A DNA stretch of 64,000 nucleotides. Origin: Streptomyces sp. NRRL WC-3626 (GTDB taxonomy: Bacteria; Actinomycetota; Actinomycetes; Streptomycetales; Streptomycetaceae). The first letter of the stretch is position 1, and every line of letters starts with the position of its first letter. The stretch is from positions 124,001 through 188,000 of the forward strand of contig NZ_JOCA01000008.1 of assembly GCF_000718785.1 (NCBI RefSeq). Reading direction: 5' to 3'. Below the pieces are notes generated by a model that saw nothing but the letters and a program-made list of their open reading frames with translations, was not told where the DNA came from and ran no database searches. This document shows positions 43,296-50,936 of the stretch, one piece after another. Both the position numbers and the translations under genes were made by a program.

Positions 43296-45554
43296 ATGCC
43301 TTCTCACGTGGACGACACCCGCAAGGTGCAGACGGCGGTCACCGGCCGCCCCGGGTCGGACTCGCCCGTCTTCCTTCCGTTCGACCACGACGACTTCGAC
43401 CTGTTCATGCACGGGCGTACGCGTGAGGACTTCTACTGCGGCGTCCTCCTCGGCGGCTGCGGCAAGAAGCTCACGGCGAAGCGGTACCTCGACAAGAAGT
43501 GCCACTTCGCGCACCGTCCCCCCGTCCACTGCCGCCGTGCCCGGACCGGCGAGGACAGCGCGGACCACCTCTACATCGGTCAGGCGCTCCAGCGCTGGCT
43601 CCGTGCGCGGGGCCACCCGGACGCCGAGGTGACCTACCCGGACCTCGGGCCGGGTCCGGGTGGCGTGGTGGAGGTGCGGTTCGGGTCGGGGCGCCGGCTG
43701 ATCCGCGTGCAGATGTCACGTCTGCCCCTCGCCGTGTGGCAGCGCACCCGCGCCGAGCTCTCCGACGGGAGCACCCGGGTCCACTGGGCCTACGGGCCGG
43801 ACAGCGGGCTCGCGCACAACGAGGTGCGGGCCGAGGGCCACGCCCTGCGTTTCACCTGCCGGACCGAACGAGGCACCCGTCAGGTGTACGTCGGCACGCA
43901 GGACGCCGACCACAGCGTCGAGTCGACCACCCTCGAGCACTGTGCGCTGACGGACGACGGCATCGTCACGCCTCGACTCGCCGCCACGCTGCGAGCGGTC
44001 GCTCCGGAGCCCGCGCAGCCGTCACCCGCGTTCCCGCTCCTTCCCGGCAGCGTCGCCTTCACCGCGAGCGTCGCCCTGGAGGCGGACGCCGGCGACCCGG
44101 CGCACCGCCTCTACGAGGCGGATGTGCAGCCCACCGGATCGGGCATGCTCCGCATGCGGCTCGCTCTTCCCAGCGATGTCGAACCGCCCCTCCCCCACCG
44201 TCTCAACCTCGTCGAGGGTTCCGCGCGCCTCGGCGCCGCCGGGGACGGCTGGCTCATCCGTGCCCTCGGCTACTCGGCCCTCGCGAAGGGTACGGACCCG
44301 CGCTGGCCCGCCCTGCGCCCCTCCCCCGAACCACGAGAACCCGAAACCCTTCCCCCGCCGCGACCGGAAGCGCCGGCCCGGACGGCCTCCCTGCCCACCC
44401 TGACCTCCGAGGAACGCGCCCTGGTCGAGTCCTTCCGGAGCAGGCTCGCCAAAGTCGCGCGTTCACACGGCGTCATCAACTGGGAAACCCTCATCTCCTA
44501 CGCCGGTCACGCACCCGCCGACTTCACCCCCGAGGACCGCGTGCGTCTGCTCGTGGCCGTGGGGCACACCCGGTCCAGTGGCGGGCCGGTACTCGCGTCG
44601 CTGGTCAAACTGGCCGGGCAGCGGCCCGGCTTGCCGCCGTTCTTCCGTGACGTGCTCACGGGCCTCGGTTGGGACCCCGGTCTCCCCGAGGCGAAGGTCG
44701 AGGACATCTGGTCCCAGCAGCAGAAAGCCGCGCATCGCGCCACCTGGCTCCCCACGGCGACGACCACGAAGGTCCCGCTGACGGTCGACGCGGAACTGGT
44801 CGGCCGGCTCCGTCAGCACCTTCAGCTCGTCGCCCGCGGACGCGGACTCATACGGTGGTCGAACCTGCTGAAGAAGGCGGGGGTGGCCGCCTCCACCGTG
44901 GCACCGCACGACGGTGTCCGTCTCCTGGTCGCCGTGGATTCCCCGTACGCATCCGACCGCCCCGTCCTCTCCTCGCTGATCCGAGCGGACAGCCAGCAAG
45001 GAGGGCCGGTGGCGCTCTTCGACAAGGTGCTCAGAGAGCTGGGCCGGCCCCCCTCCGCCGGCGTCCCCGGCGTCGCGGCGGCCTGGAAGGCGGAACGCGA
45101 GCGGGCCTACGCTCTCGTGTCACGGTCGGCACGGGGAGGCGGAACCCCGCAACGGCCGACCGAGGGCGGCGTCTTCTGGTCCAAGCGGGGTCTCGACCGC
45201 AAGGCCGTCATCGCCTCCGTACGCGCGGCACTGGTCTCCGCCGCCCGCCGTCGCGTCAAGGTCGGCTGGCACACCCTCGCGGCAGCGGCGGGACTCAGTC
45301 CGGACGAACTGTCCGACCGGACCCGGGCACTCATCCTCACGGAAGTCGACCGTCCGGCCGGCCCCGGCGGCGTACTGCTGTCGTCGCTGGTGATCTCCGC
45401 CGAGAACACCCCGGTGCCGTACTTCGCCGACATCCTCAAGGCCCTGGACCGGCCGCACACGGACCGCCCGATCGAACTCGGCCGCCTCCGGAAGCTGGAA
45501 CAGGCCCGCGTCTTCGCGGCGTTCGAAACGTCGACGGAGGTCACGAACACCTGA
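43296..45554 (+). CDS. CoiA-like (zinc finger plus PD-(D/E)xK-like) protein with three tandem C-terminal repeats
   Basis: 752 residues from ATG 43296. Residues ~45-150 resemble the competence protein CoiA family: a zinc-knuckle with Cys48, Cys55 and KKCHFAH (68-73), then a helix (HLYIGQALQRWLRARG) and a nuclease-like core ending IRVQMSRLPLAVWQRTRAEL, where CoiA proteins usually have E-x-Q-x-S. The Glu position is Arg137 here, so activity is uncertain. Residues ~160-360 are a beta-rich middle. Three ~110-residue repeats follow (about 368-478, 496-603, 632-740), each with a helix, a W-x-x-L element (GVINWETLISYAG; GLIRWSNLLKKAG; VKVGWHTLAAAAG) and a later VLxSL motif. The kinase gene follows 36 bases downstream of its stop. 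Likely a nucleic-acid-acting partner of the kinase. Confidence 0.72.
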   Translation: MPSHVDDTRKVQTAVTGRPGSDSPVFLPFDHDDFDLFMHGRTREDFYCGVLLGGCGKKLTAKRYLDKKCHFAHRPPVHCRRARTGEDSADHLYIGQALQRWLRARGHPDAEVTYPDLGPGPGGVVEVRFGSGRRLIRVQMSRLPLAVWQRTRAELSDGSTRVHWAYGPDSGLAHNEVRAEGHALRFTCRTERGTRQVYVGTQDADHSVESTTLEHCALTDDGIVTPRLAATLRAVAPEPAQPSPAFPLLPGSVAFTASVALEADAGDPAHRLYEADVQPTGSGMLRMRLALPSDVEPPLPHRLNLVEGSARLGAAGDGWLIRALGYSALAKGTDPRWPALRPSPEPREPETLPPPRPEAPARTASLPTLTSEERALVESFRSRLAKVARSHGVINWETLISYAGHAPADFTPEDRVRLLVAVGHTRSSGGPVLASLVKLAGQRPGLPPFFRDVLTGLGWDPGLPEAKVEDIWSQQQKAAHRATWLPTATTTKVPLTVDAELVGRLRQHLQLVARGRGLIRWSNLLKKAGVAASTVAPHDGVRLLVAVDSPYASDRPVLSSLIRADSQQGGPVALFDKVLRELGRPPSAGVPGVAAAWKAERERAYALVSRSARGGGTPQRPTEGGVFWSKRGLDRKAVIASVRAALVSAARRRVKVGWHTLAAAAGLSPDELSDRTRALILTEVDRPAGPGGVLLSSLVISAENTPVPYFADILKALDRPHTDRPIELGRLRKLEQARVFAAFETSTEVTNT

Positions 45555-45590
45555 CGCGAGTCTCCGGACACGGCGATGCGGGGGGATCGG

Positions 45591-47432
45591 ATGCAGCCGC
45601 AGGACATTCTCGAACAACGTTATGTGCTGACCGGGTTACTGGGGCAAGGCGGTTTCGGCAAGGTGTGGCGGGCCTTCGACACGCGGATCAGACGGGAGGT
45701 GGCGGTCAAGATCGGGCGTCCGCGGTCGGCCCAGGAGGCGCGACGCTTCGCCCTGGAAGCCGAACTGGTCGGCAACCTCAACCACCCCAGGATCGCGGCG
45801 CTCTACGACTACGGCGAGACCTGGTACAGGGGCGAACGGCTCATCTTCCTGGTGATGGAACTGGTCCCCGGCGACACCCTCGACCGTGTCATCCGCCGTG
45901 GCGTTCCACCGATCGCGTCGTCCCTGGCGTGGGCGCGGGACATCTGCGAGGCGCTGGGCGCCGCCCACGACCGGGGAGTGGTCCACCGGGACGTCAAACC
46001 GGCCAACGTGATCGTCACGGGCACGGGTACGGGACCGGCCAAAGTCCTCGACTTCGGCATCGCGAAGCACCAGGCACACGCCGGCATCACCGCAGAGGGG
46101 TACGTGATCGGCTCCTGGCCCTACATGGCACCGGAACGCTGGGGGAGCGGCACGCCGGTCGACGGACGCGCCGACCTGTACGCCCTGGGCTGTGTGCTGA
46201 TGGAGCTGCTCACCGGACGACTCCCCTTCGAGGGACGGGAGTTGCACGAACTGCTCGCCCAGCATGCTGCGGGCACACCACCACGTCCCAGCTCACTGCG
46301 CCCCGGCCTGCCCAAGGCCGTCGACCGACTGATCCTGGATCTGCTCGCCAAGGAGCCCGCACGGCGACCGGCGAGCGCACGGCAGGTCGCCGACCGCCTG
46401 GCGGACATCATCGGGCAGGCCGGGAGCACCACCCGAACCCGTACGGCACCCGACCCCGGACCCCCGCACCCGCCCGTCGGCCACTCCCCCACCGTCCGCG
46501 AGGCCGACGCCGGCGCCGTGAACGGGCCGGCCCTCTCCGCGCGTGCCGCACTGGAGCACAGGCTCGCCCGGGTCCTGTCCCACCATGCCGCCGGTGACGG
46601 GGCGGAGTTCACCCGGCTGCTCCATCTGCTGATCGTCGACCTCACCGCCGAGTTGGGGGCGGATGATCCGCTGACCGTCGAGGCGGCCTACCAACGGGCG
46701 ATGTACCTCTGGCAGACGGCTCACGACCAGGAGGGCCTGGAAAGCGTGCTGCCCCGGCTGATCCGGGTCCTGGGTCCCGGCCATCGCCGCACTATCGACG
46801 TCCGGGCGGTCCTGACCGGAAACGCGGCCGCACGCGGGCTCCTTGACGGCAGGGGCCGTATCCCGGAACTCCGGGAGATCATCGCGCAGGCCACGCGCAT
46901 ACTGGGCGCCACCGATCCCATCACACTGACTGCCCGGCTCGATCTCGTCGAGGCGCTGGACCGCGTCTACGACGCCCACGGCCGGCCGGTGCCCGGCAAC
47001 GGACCCCGAGACGCCGTACGGGCGGAGCGCCGCCGCGCACTGCTGGAACCCCTTCTGCCCGATCTCGTGGAGGGCCTGGGCGCCGGCGACCCACGGGTCA
47101 CCGGCACGCTGCTCCGCCTCGCCCTCGACACCTACCAGACCGAGGACTATGGCGCCGCCCTTCCCTTGTACGAACGCCTGCTGCCGACCAGCCCCGCGGC
47201 CTTGGGAAGAACCGACACACGCCTGCGCATCCAACACGCCCACTGCGTAGCCGAGTCGGGAGACCCGAAACGCGCCGTGTCCCTGCTGGACGCGCTGCTC
47301 ACCACGCTCAGGAACAGACCCGGCCGCGACTACCAACAACAGGCGGCCACGGCCCTCAGCCTCCGCTCGACCCTCAAGAAGCGGCTCCGGCGAAGCGGAC
47401 AGGGCAGCAGCCGCTCCCGATTCCGGTCGTGA
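45591..47432 (+). CDS. Ser/Thr protein kinase with C-terminal helical repeats and a TTA codon
   Basis: I choose ATG 45591 (MQPQDILEQRYVLTGL) after GGGGGGAT; ATG 45576 is in frame just upstream. The 613 residues include an intact kinase domain: GQGGFGKVWRAFD, VAVKIG, HRDVKPANV, DFGIAKH and MAPERW. A linker (about 275-315) leads to TPR-like helices (for example LLRLALDTYQTEDYGAALPL and SLLDALLTTLRN) and a basic tail. Codon 16 is TTA (45636-45638), the rare leucine codon read by the bldA tRNA in Streptomyces, so translation may be development-dependent. Operon with the CoiA-like gene. Confidence 0.9.
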   Translation: MQPQDILEQRYVLTGLLGQGGFGKVWRAFDTRIRREVAVKIGRPRSAQEARRFALEAELVGNLNHPRIAALYDYGETWYRGERLIFLVMELVPGDTLDRVIRRGVPPIASSLAWARDICEALGAAHDRGVVHRDVKPANVIVTGTGTGPAKVLDFGIAKHQAHAGITAEGYVIGSWPYMAPERWGSGTPVDGRADLYALGCVLMELLTGRLPFEGRELHELLAQHAAGTPPRPSSLRPGLPKAVDRLILDLLAKEPARRPASARQVADRLADIIGQAGSTTRTRTAPDPGPPHPPVGHSPTVREADAGAVNGPALSARAALEHRLARVLSHHAAGDGAEFTRLLHLLIVDLTAELGADDPLTVEAAYQRAMYLWQTAHDQEGLESVLPRLIRVLGPGHRRTIDVRAVLTGNAAARGLLDGRGRIPELREIIAQATRILGATDPITLTARLDLVEALDRVYDAHGRPVPGNGPRDAVRAERRRALLEPLLPDLVEGLGAGDPRVTGTLLRLALDTYQTEDYGAALPLYERLLPTSPAALGRTDTRLRIQHAHCVAESGDPKRAVSLLDALLTTLRNRPGRDYQQQAATALSLRSTLKKRLRRSGQGSSRSRFRS

Positions 47433-47437
47433 TCTCA

Positions 47438-47475
47438 GTGTGATGGATGTGATCAAGAAATCACACGAATCACAC
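47438..47475. terminator. Imperfect hairpin between the kinase and epimerase genes
   Basis: GTGTGATGGATGTGAT (47438-47453) pairs with ATCACACGAATCACAC (47460-47475) at 13 of 16 positions around a 6-base loop. It lies in an unusually AT-rich gap between converging genes and probably ends both transcripts. Confidence 0.55.
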
Positions 47476-47494
47476 CACCGCCGCGCCGACCGCC

Positions 47495-48403
47495 TCACGG
47501 CAGGGGCATTTCCTGCTCGATCCACTTCGTGATCGACGGACGCGAGGGGCGCCAGCCAAGGTCGTGAGCCCGGGTGGCACGTACACGGCTGTTGGCGCCG
47601 AGGGCGTACCGGGAAAAGCCCTCCCCCCACGCGGCCGCGGCGGAACCCAGATCCCACGGCTCCACCGGCCCCAGACCCAGCCGACGGGCGATCGCCTCGC
47701 CGATATCGGCGAACGAGGCGTCCTCGCCGCCCTCCACGAAGTAGAAGCCCGTGGCCGCGGGGTCGGTGAGCGCCAGGTGATACAGGTCGGCCATGTCATC
47801 GAGGTGCACCGTCGACCAGCGGTTCAGGCCGCGTCCGACGACGCGGACGGTCCTGCCGGCCTGGGCCTGTGCGACCAGCGGCGGGATCAGCACGGTCTGC
47901 GGGCGCGGTCCCGTGCCGTTGCCGTAGATCAGTGAGTTGCACAGCACCACCGAACGCATCCCCGCCGCACCGGCATCGACGACGGAGCGGTCGATGGCGT
48001 ACCGCTCCCGCCGGATCTCGTGGTCCCCCGGGCCGAAGGGCTTCGCGTCGTCGAAGACCACCTCGGATGCGTACCGGCCCTGGGCGTCGTCACCGATGAC
48101 GCTGGTCCCGCTGGTGTGGATCAACACCTTGCCCGAACCCCGCATAGCGTCGACAAAGGCGGCCACAGCGCCGCGGTGGTCACTGTGGGCGGCATTGACG
48201 ACCGCGTCGGCGCGGTCGGCCTCTCGCTCGAGCAGCGCCGTGTCGTCGAGGTCCCCGACGACCGGTTCGATGCCGGCGGCGGCGAGAGCATCGACCACGC
48301 CGGGCGTACGGGTCAAGCCGCGCACCGTGTGCCCCTCGCGGATCAGACGGCGGGCTACGGCTCCGCCGATATAGCCGCTGGCACCTGTGAGAAAGACGTC
48401 CAT
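47495..48403 (-). CDS. NAD(P)-dependent epimerase/dehydratase-like extended SDR
   Basis: 302 residues from ATG 48403 (MDVFLTGASGYIGGAVAR), where TGASGYIG is the dinucleotide-binding loop. VVGDLDD and VVNAAHSDH follow in the Rossmann positions, and LIHTSGTSVIGDD carries the active-site Ser/Thr. The catalytic Tyr appears in ERYAIDRSVV, where the usual YxxxK lysine is Arg, so catalysis may be atypical. WSTVHLDDMADLYHLAL is typical of the family. It follows the NTF2-like gene by about 34 bases, suggesting cotranscription. Confidence 0.85.
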   Translation of the reverse strand: MDVFLTGASGYIGGAVARRLIREGHTVRGLTRTPGVVDALAAAGIEPVVGDLDDTALLEREADRADAVVNAAHSDHRGAVAAFVDAMRGSGKVLIHTSGTSVIGDDAQGRYASEVVFDDAKPFGPGDHEIRRERYAIDRSVVDAGAAGMRSVVLCNSLIYGNGTGPRPQTVLIPPLVAQAQAGRTVRVVGRGLNRWSTVHLDDMADLYHLALTDPAATGFYFVEGGEDASFADIGEAIARRLGLGPVEPWDLGSAAAAWGEGFSRYALGANSRVRATRAHDLGWRPSRPSITKWIEQEMPLP

Positions 48404-48437
48404 GACGACTCCTGGCGATATCGGGGTGGTTGGGATG

Positions 48438-48932
48438 TCAGCTGCGGAAGCGGCCTGCGGCACGCAGGGCTTCATCCAGCGGCAGGCGCTGCTGTCGGTC
48501 GCCGAACTCGCAGATGCGAGTGATGCGCCCCTCGTGGACCGTCACCTGGAGGCAACGTGAAATGCGCACCGGGGTGCCGTTCTCCAGTTCGCCCGAAGCG
48601 GTGGCGGCCAGAGCGAAGCCGTGGTGGTCGACGTGGAGGGACCAGATGCGGTCGGCGTGGTTTCTCATGAGGTCGGCGGTCGCACGGAGCATCCGCAGCA
48701 TCGCACCCGCGAACTCCTTGCCGGGAAGTGACACGGTCTCGTGATCGAAGCTGTGCCAGACCTCCACGGTCTCGGCGAAGAGCAGACCGAACTCGGGGTC
48801 GACCTGCGTCAGGCCGTATGTTCCGGTGAACCGACTGGCGACTTGACGCACAGCGGCCAAGCGGGCGGACGACTCGGAGTCCTGCTCGTCGGGCCGGCCC
48901 GCAGCGGCTGCGGCCATGTCACTGCTGGTCAT
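48438..48932 (-). CDS. NTF2/SnoaL-like protein
   Basis: 164 residues from ATG 48932 (MTSSDMAAAAAGRPDEQ). The core (FGLLFAETVEVWHSFDHETV; SLHVDHHGFALAATASGEL; ISRCLQVTVHEGRITRICEF) has the alpha/beta-cone pattern of NTF2-like enzymes such as SnoaL cyclases and limonene-epoxide hydrolases. It probably binds or isomerises a small hydrophobic ligand. It is in line with the downstream epimerase gene and about 205 bases after the SDR gene, so the three may belong to one Rrf2-controlled region; that is inference. Confidence 0.75.
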   Translation of the reverse strand: MTSSDMAAAAAGRPDEQDSESSARLAAVRQVASRFTGTYGLTQVDPEFGLLFAETVEVWHSFDHETVSLPGKEFAGAMLRMLRATADLMRNHADRIWSLHVDHHGFALAATASGELENGTPVRISRCLQVTVHEGRITRICEFGDRQQRLPLDEALRAAGRFRS

Positions 48933-49137
48933 CGGTTGCCCTCTCGTACCTACCCCCATGCGGTCAGGGGCGCTCGAGAACCAGCGTCCGCGCCACCGTG
49001 CCAGTTCGCGAAGGCGCTTTGCTGCTATGGCAAAAATTGCCGCGCGCGGGGTGGAGCCGTCCACACGCGTGGGTCGTCGGCGGTGCGTACACCCCGAAGG
49101 CGCGATGTCCTTCGGGGCGCGTGGCAAGGGTTCGGGA

Positions 49138-49887
49138 TCAGGCGTTGTAGCCCCCGTGGGCGTCCAGCACCGCGCCCGTGACGTACGACGCGGTGGGGCT
49201 CGCGAGGAAGGCGATCGCCGCGGCGATTTCGTCGGGGTGCCCCATGCGCTGCAGGGACAGCGAGCCGACAAGGACCTTGAGCGTCTCGGGGTCCGGCGGC
49301 TCCATGCCGCCCTCCATCAGTCCGGCCTCCACGACGTTGGCCGTGATGTTCCGGGGCCCGAGGTCGCGCGCGACGCCCATGGTGTACCTCTCGATCCCGG
49401 ACTTGGTCGCCGCGTAGTCGGCGAGGCCGGGGGCGCCGACCCGGGAGCCCAGTCCGGAACTCACCGTGATGATGCGTCCGCCCGTCCGCAGCACTCGGGA
49501 GGCGGCCCGGATGACGGCGATCACGCCGAGGTAGTTGGTGGCGTGCATCCGGTCCAGTGCGGCGGTGTCGGCGTCCGGGTCGTCCACCGTGCCGGCCACG
49601 GAGATCGCCGCGTTGTTGACGAGAATGTCCAGGCCGCCGAAGTGCGCGACCACGTCGTCGATCAGCGCCGGCGCCCGGCTGGTGTCCGCCTGGTCGGACC
49701 GGAAGGCGAAGGCCTTGGCTCCCTTGCCGTGCACCTCGTCGACGACGGCCTGCGCCTGCTTCGCGGAGCTGACGTAGGTGAAGGCGACGTCGGCGCCCTG
49801 CTCGGCCAGCAGCCGTACGGTCGCGGCTCCCAGTCCGCGCGACCCCCCGGTGACCAGGGCGACCTTGCCCGTGAGTGGCTTGCTCAT
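49138..49887 (-). CDS. Classical SDR oxidoreductase
   Basis: 249 residues from ATG 49887 (MSKPLTGKVALVTGGSRG), with GGTGAGAAG upstream. All classical short-chain dehydrogenase motifs are present: TGGSRGLG cofactor loop, NNAAIS, the catalytic Ser in ITVSSGLGS and YAATK. The C-terminal GHPDEIAAAIAFLASPTASY and GAVLDAHGG complete the fold. It reduces or oxidises an unknown carbonyl/alcohol with NAD(P)H. It is divergent from the Rrf2 regulator, and a multi-site operator array fills the gap, so it is almost surely regulated by that protein. Confidence 0.93.
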   Translation of the reverse strand: MSKPLTGKVALVTGGSRGLGAATVRLLAEQGADVAFTYVSSAKQAQAVVDEVHGKGAKAFAFRSDQADTSRAPALIDDVVAHFGGLDILVNNAAISVAGTVDDPDADTAALDRMHATNYLGVIAVIRAASRVLRTGGRIITVSSGLGSRVGAPGLADYAATKSGIERYTMGVARDLGPRNITANVVEAGLMEGGMEPPDPETLKVLVGSLSLQRMGHPDEIAAAIAFLASPTASYVTGAVLDAHGGYNA

Positions 49888-49922
49888 TCTTCTCACCTCG
49901 TTGATTGGCCCTTCCCCCGACA

Positions 49923-49987
49923 GTCGCAACGTTAGTTGTTACGACGGATGGTCGCAACCTTTTCTGTTACGACTACACCGTCGTAAC
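49923..49987. promoter_or_regulatory. Operator array (five GTCGYAAC-type half-sites) between SDR and Rrf2 genes
   Basis: Half-sites of alternating orientation lie at 49923-49930 (GTCGCAAC), 49938-49945 (GTTACGAC), 49951-49958 (GTCGCAAC), 49966-49973 (GTTACGAC) and 49980-49987 (GTCGTAAC). The last two form a perfect 8-base inverted repeat with a 6-base spacer. They fill the divergent promoter region, the expected binding site for the adjacent Rrf2 regulator. Confidence 0.8.
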
Positions 49988-50017
49988 ATGAAGCGTTGCG
50001 GCCGAGAGGAGGGGTTC

Positions 50018-50452
50018 ATGAGTGCCAACAGCAGGCTGACCATCGCCGCCCACGCGCTGGCCTGGATCGGTCTCTACCAGCGCCAGGGCCATGAGGTCGC
50101 CACCTCCGAGCAGATCGCGACCAGTGCGAACACCAACCCCGTGGTGATCAGACGACTGCTCGGCGAACTGCGCAGAGCCGGGCTCGTGGAGTCCCGGCGG
50201 GGCGCGGGCGCGGGCTGGTCGCTGGCACGCGAGCTGGAGTCGATGACCCTGCTCGACGTGTACGAGGCAGTGGAACCCGGCCCACTGTTCGCCATGCACC
50301 GCACCACTCCGGACCAGGGATGCGTGGTGGGTCACGGCATCCAGCCGGCGATGCAGAACATCTACGAGGGCATCGAGGAGACCCTGAGACACGAACTGGC
50401 CCGCGTCACGCTCGAGACCGTACTCCGGGACGTACTCGCGGCGCCTCGCTAG
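50018..50452 (+). CDS. Rrf2-family transcriptional regulator without Fe-S cysteines
   Basis: 144 residues from ATG 50018 (MSANSRLTIAAHALAWIG), preceded by a strong GAGAGGAGGGG. The winged helix is clear: ATSEQIATSANTNPVVIRRLL followed by LRRAGLVESRRGAGAGWSLA. Only one cysteine (DQGCVVGHG) occurs, whereas IscR/NsrR-type members use three to bind an Fe-S cluster; so it likely senses something else, such as redox or small electrophiles, like the YwnA/SaiR-type members. It probably represses itself and the divergent SDR gene. Confidence 0.9.
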   Translation: MSANSRLTIAAHALAWIGLYQRQGHEVATSEQIATSANTNPVVIRRLLGELRRAGLVESRRGAGAGWSLARELESMTLLDVYEAVEPGPLFAMHRTTPDQGCVVGHGIQPAMQNIYEGIEETLRHELARVTLETVLRDVLAAPR

Positions 50453-50933
50453 CTTCCCCGTCACGCCCCGACATCACCCGGATCACCGCCCGGCGCGCGG
50501 AGCCGGACGAAACCTAAGCCGCTCCGGAGGTCCCGGCGCACCGTCGGACCCGTCCGCGCCCGCGGGGACCGGTTCCTCTCCCCCGTCACGGTCTTCACCT
50601 CCGACGAGGACGACCTGCGCAAGCTGTGCGGGGACCGTGCGGTCGTCATGGGCCTGTGACCGGCCCGTCCGCCGCCCCACCCCGAAGGGGGGAAGCGGCG
50701 GACAGGGCACGGACCGGCCCAGTGGGCCTCTCCTCGTCCTCGATCCGGCAGGCGGCGTCGTCCACGACCGGCGGAAGCCGCCAACCGGGACAACGGCTCC
50801 ACCAGTGCGGGCCCCAGTCTTCCAGGGCCGACAGGCCGCCGTGGGCGAACCGGCCGCGCCAGGCACGAACCGTGTCCAGGTGCAGGCCGATCTCGTCGCG
50901 GCTCTCCGGGCCCGCGCCAACAGCCAACAGAAC
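50453..50933. other. Gene-free stretch with toxin and transposase remnants
   Basis: About 480 bases between the Rrf2 and S66 peptidase genes. No intact gene is seen; the identifiable contents are the PIN-toxin tail and the IS630-type fragment listed separately. Confidence 0.6.
50534..50659 (+). pseudogene. C-terminal remnant of a PIN-domain (VapC-like) toxin
   Basis: A 41-codon open stretch ending in TGA encodes RARGDRFLSPVTVFTSDEDD followed by LRKLCGDRAVVMGL, the typical end of a Streptomyces PIN-domain toxin with the last acidic residues. The first ~90 residues and any antitoxin gene are missing. Confidence 0.55.
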
Positions 50934-50936
50934 TCA
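50800..50936 (-). pseudogene. Remnant of an IS630-type transposase helix-turn-helix
   Basis: On the minus strand the segment encodes RDEIGLHLDTVRAWRGRFAH then GGLSALED, matching the N-terminal HTH of IS630/winged-helix transposases. The DDE catalytic part is absent and no inverted repeats were found. Confidence 0.55.
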
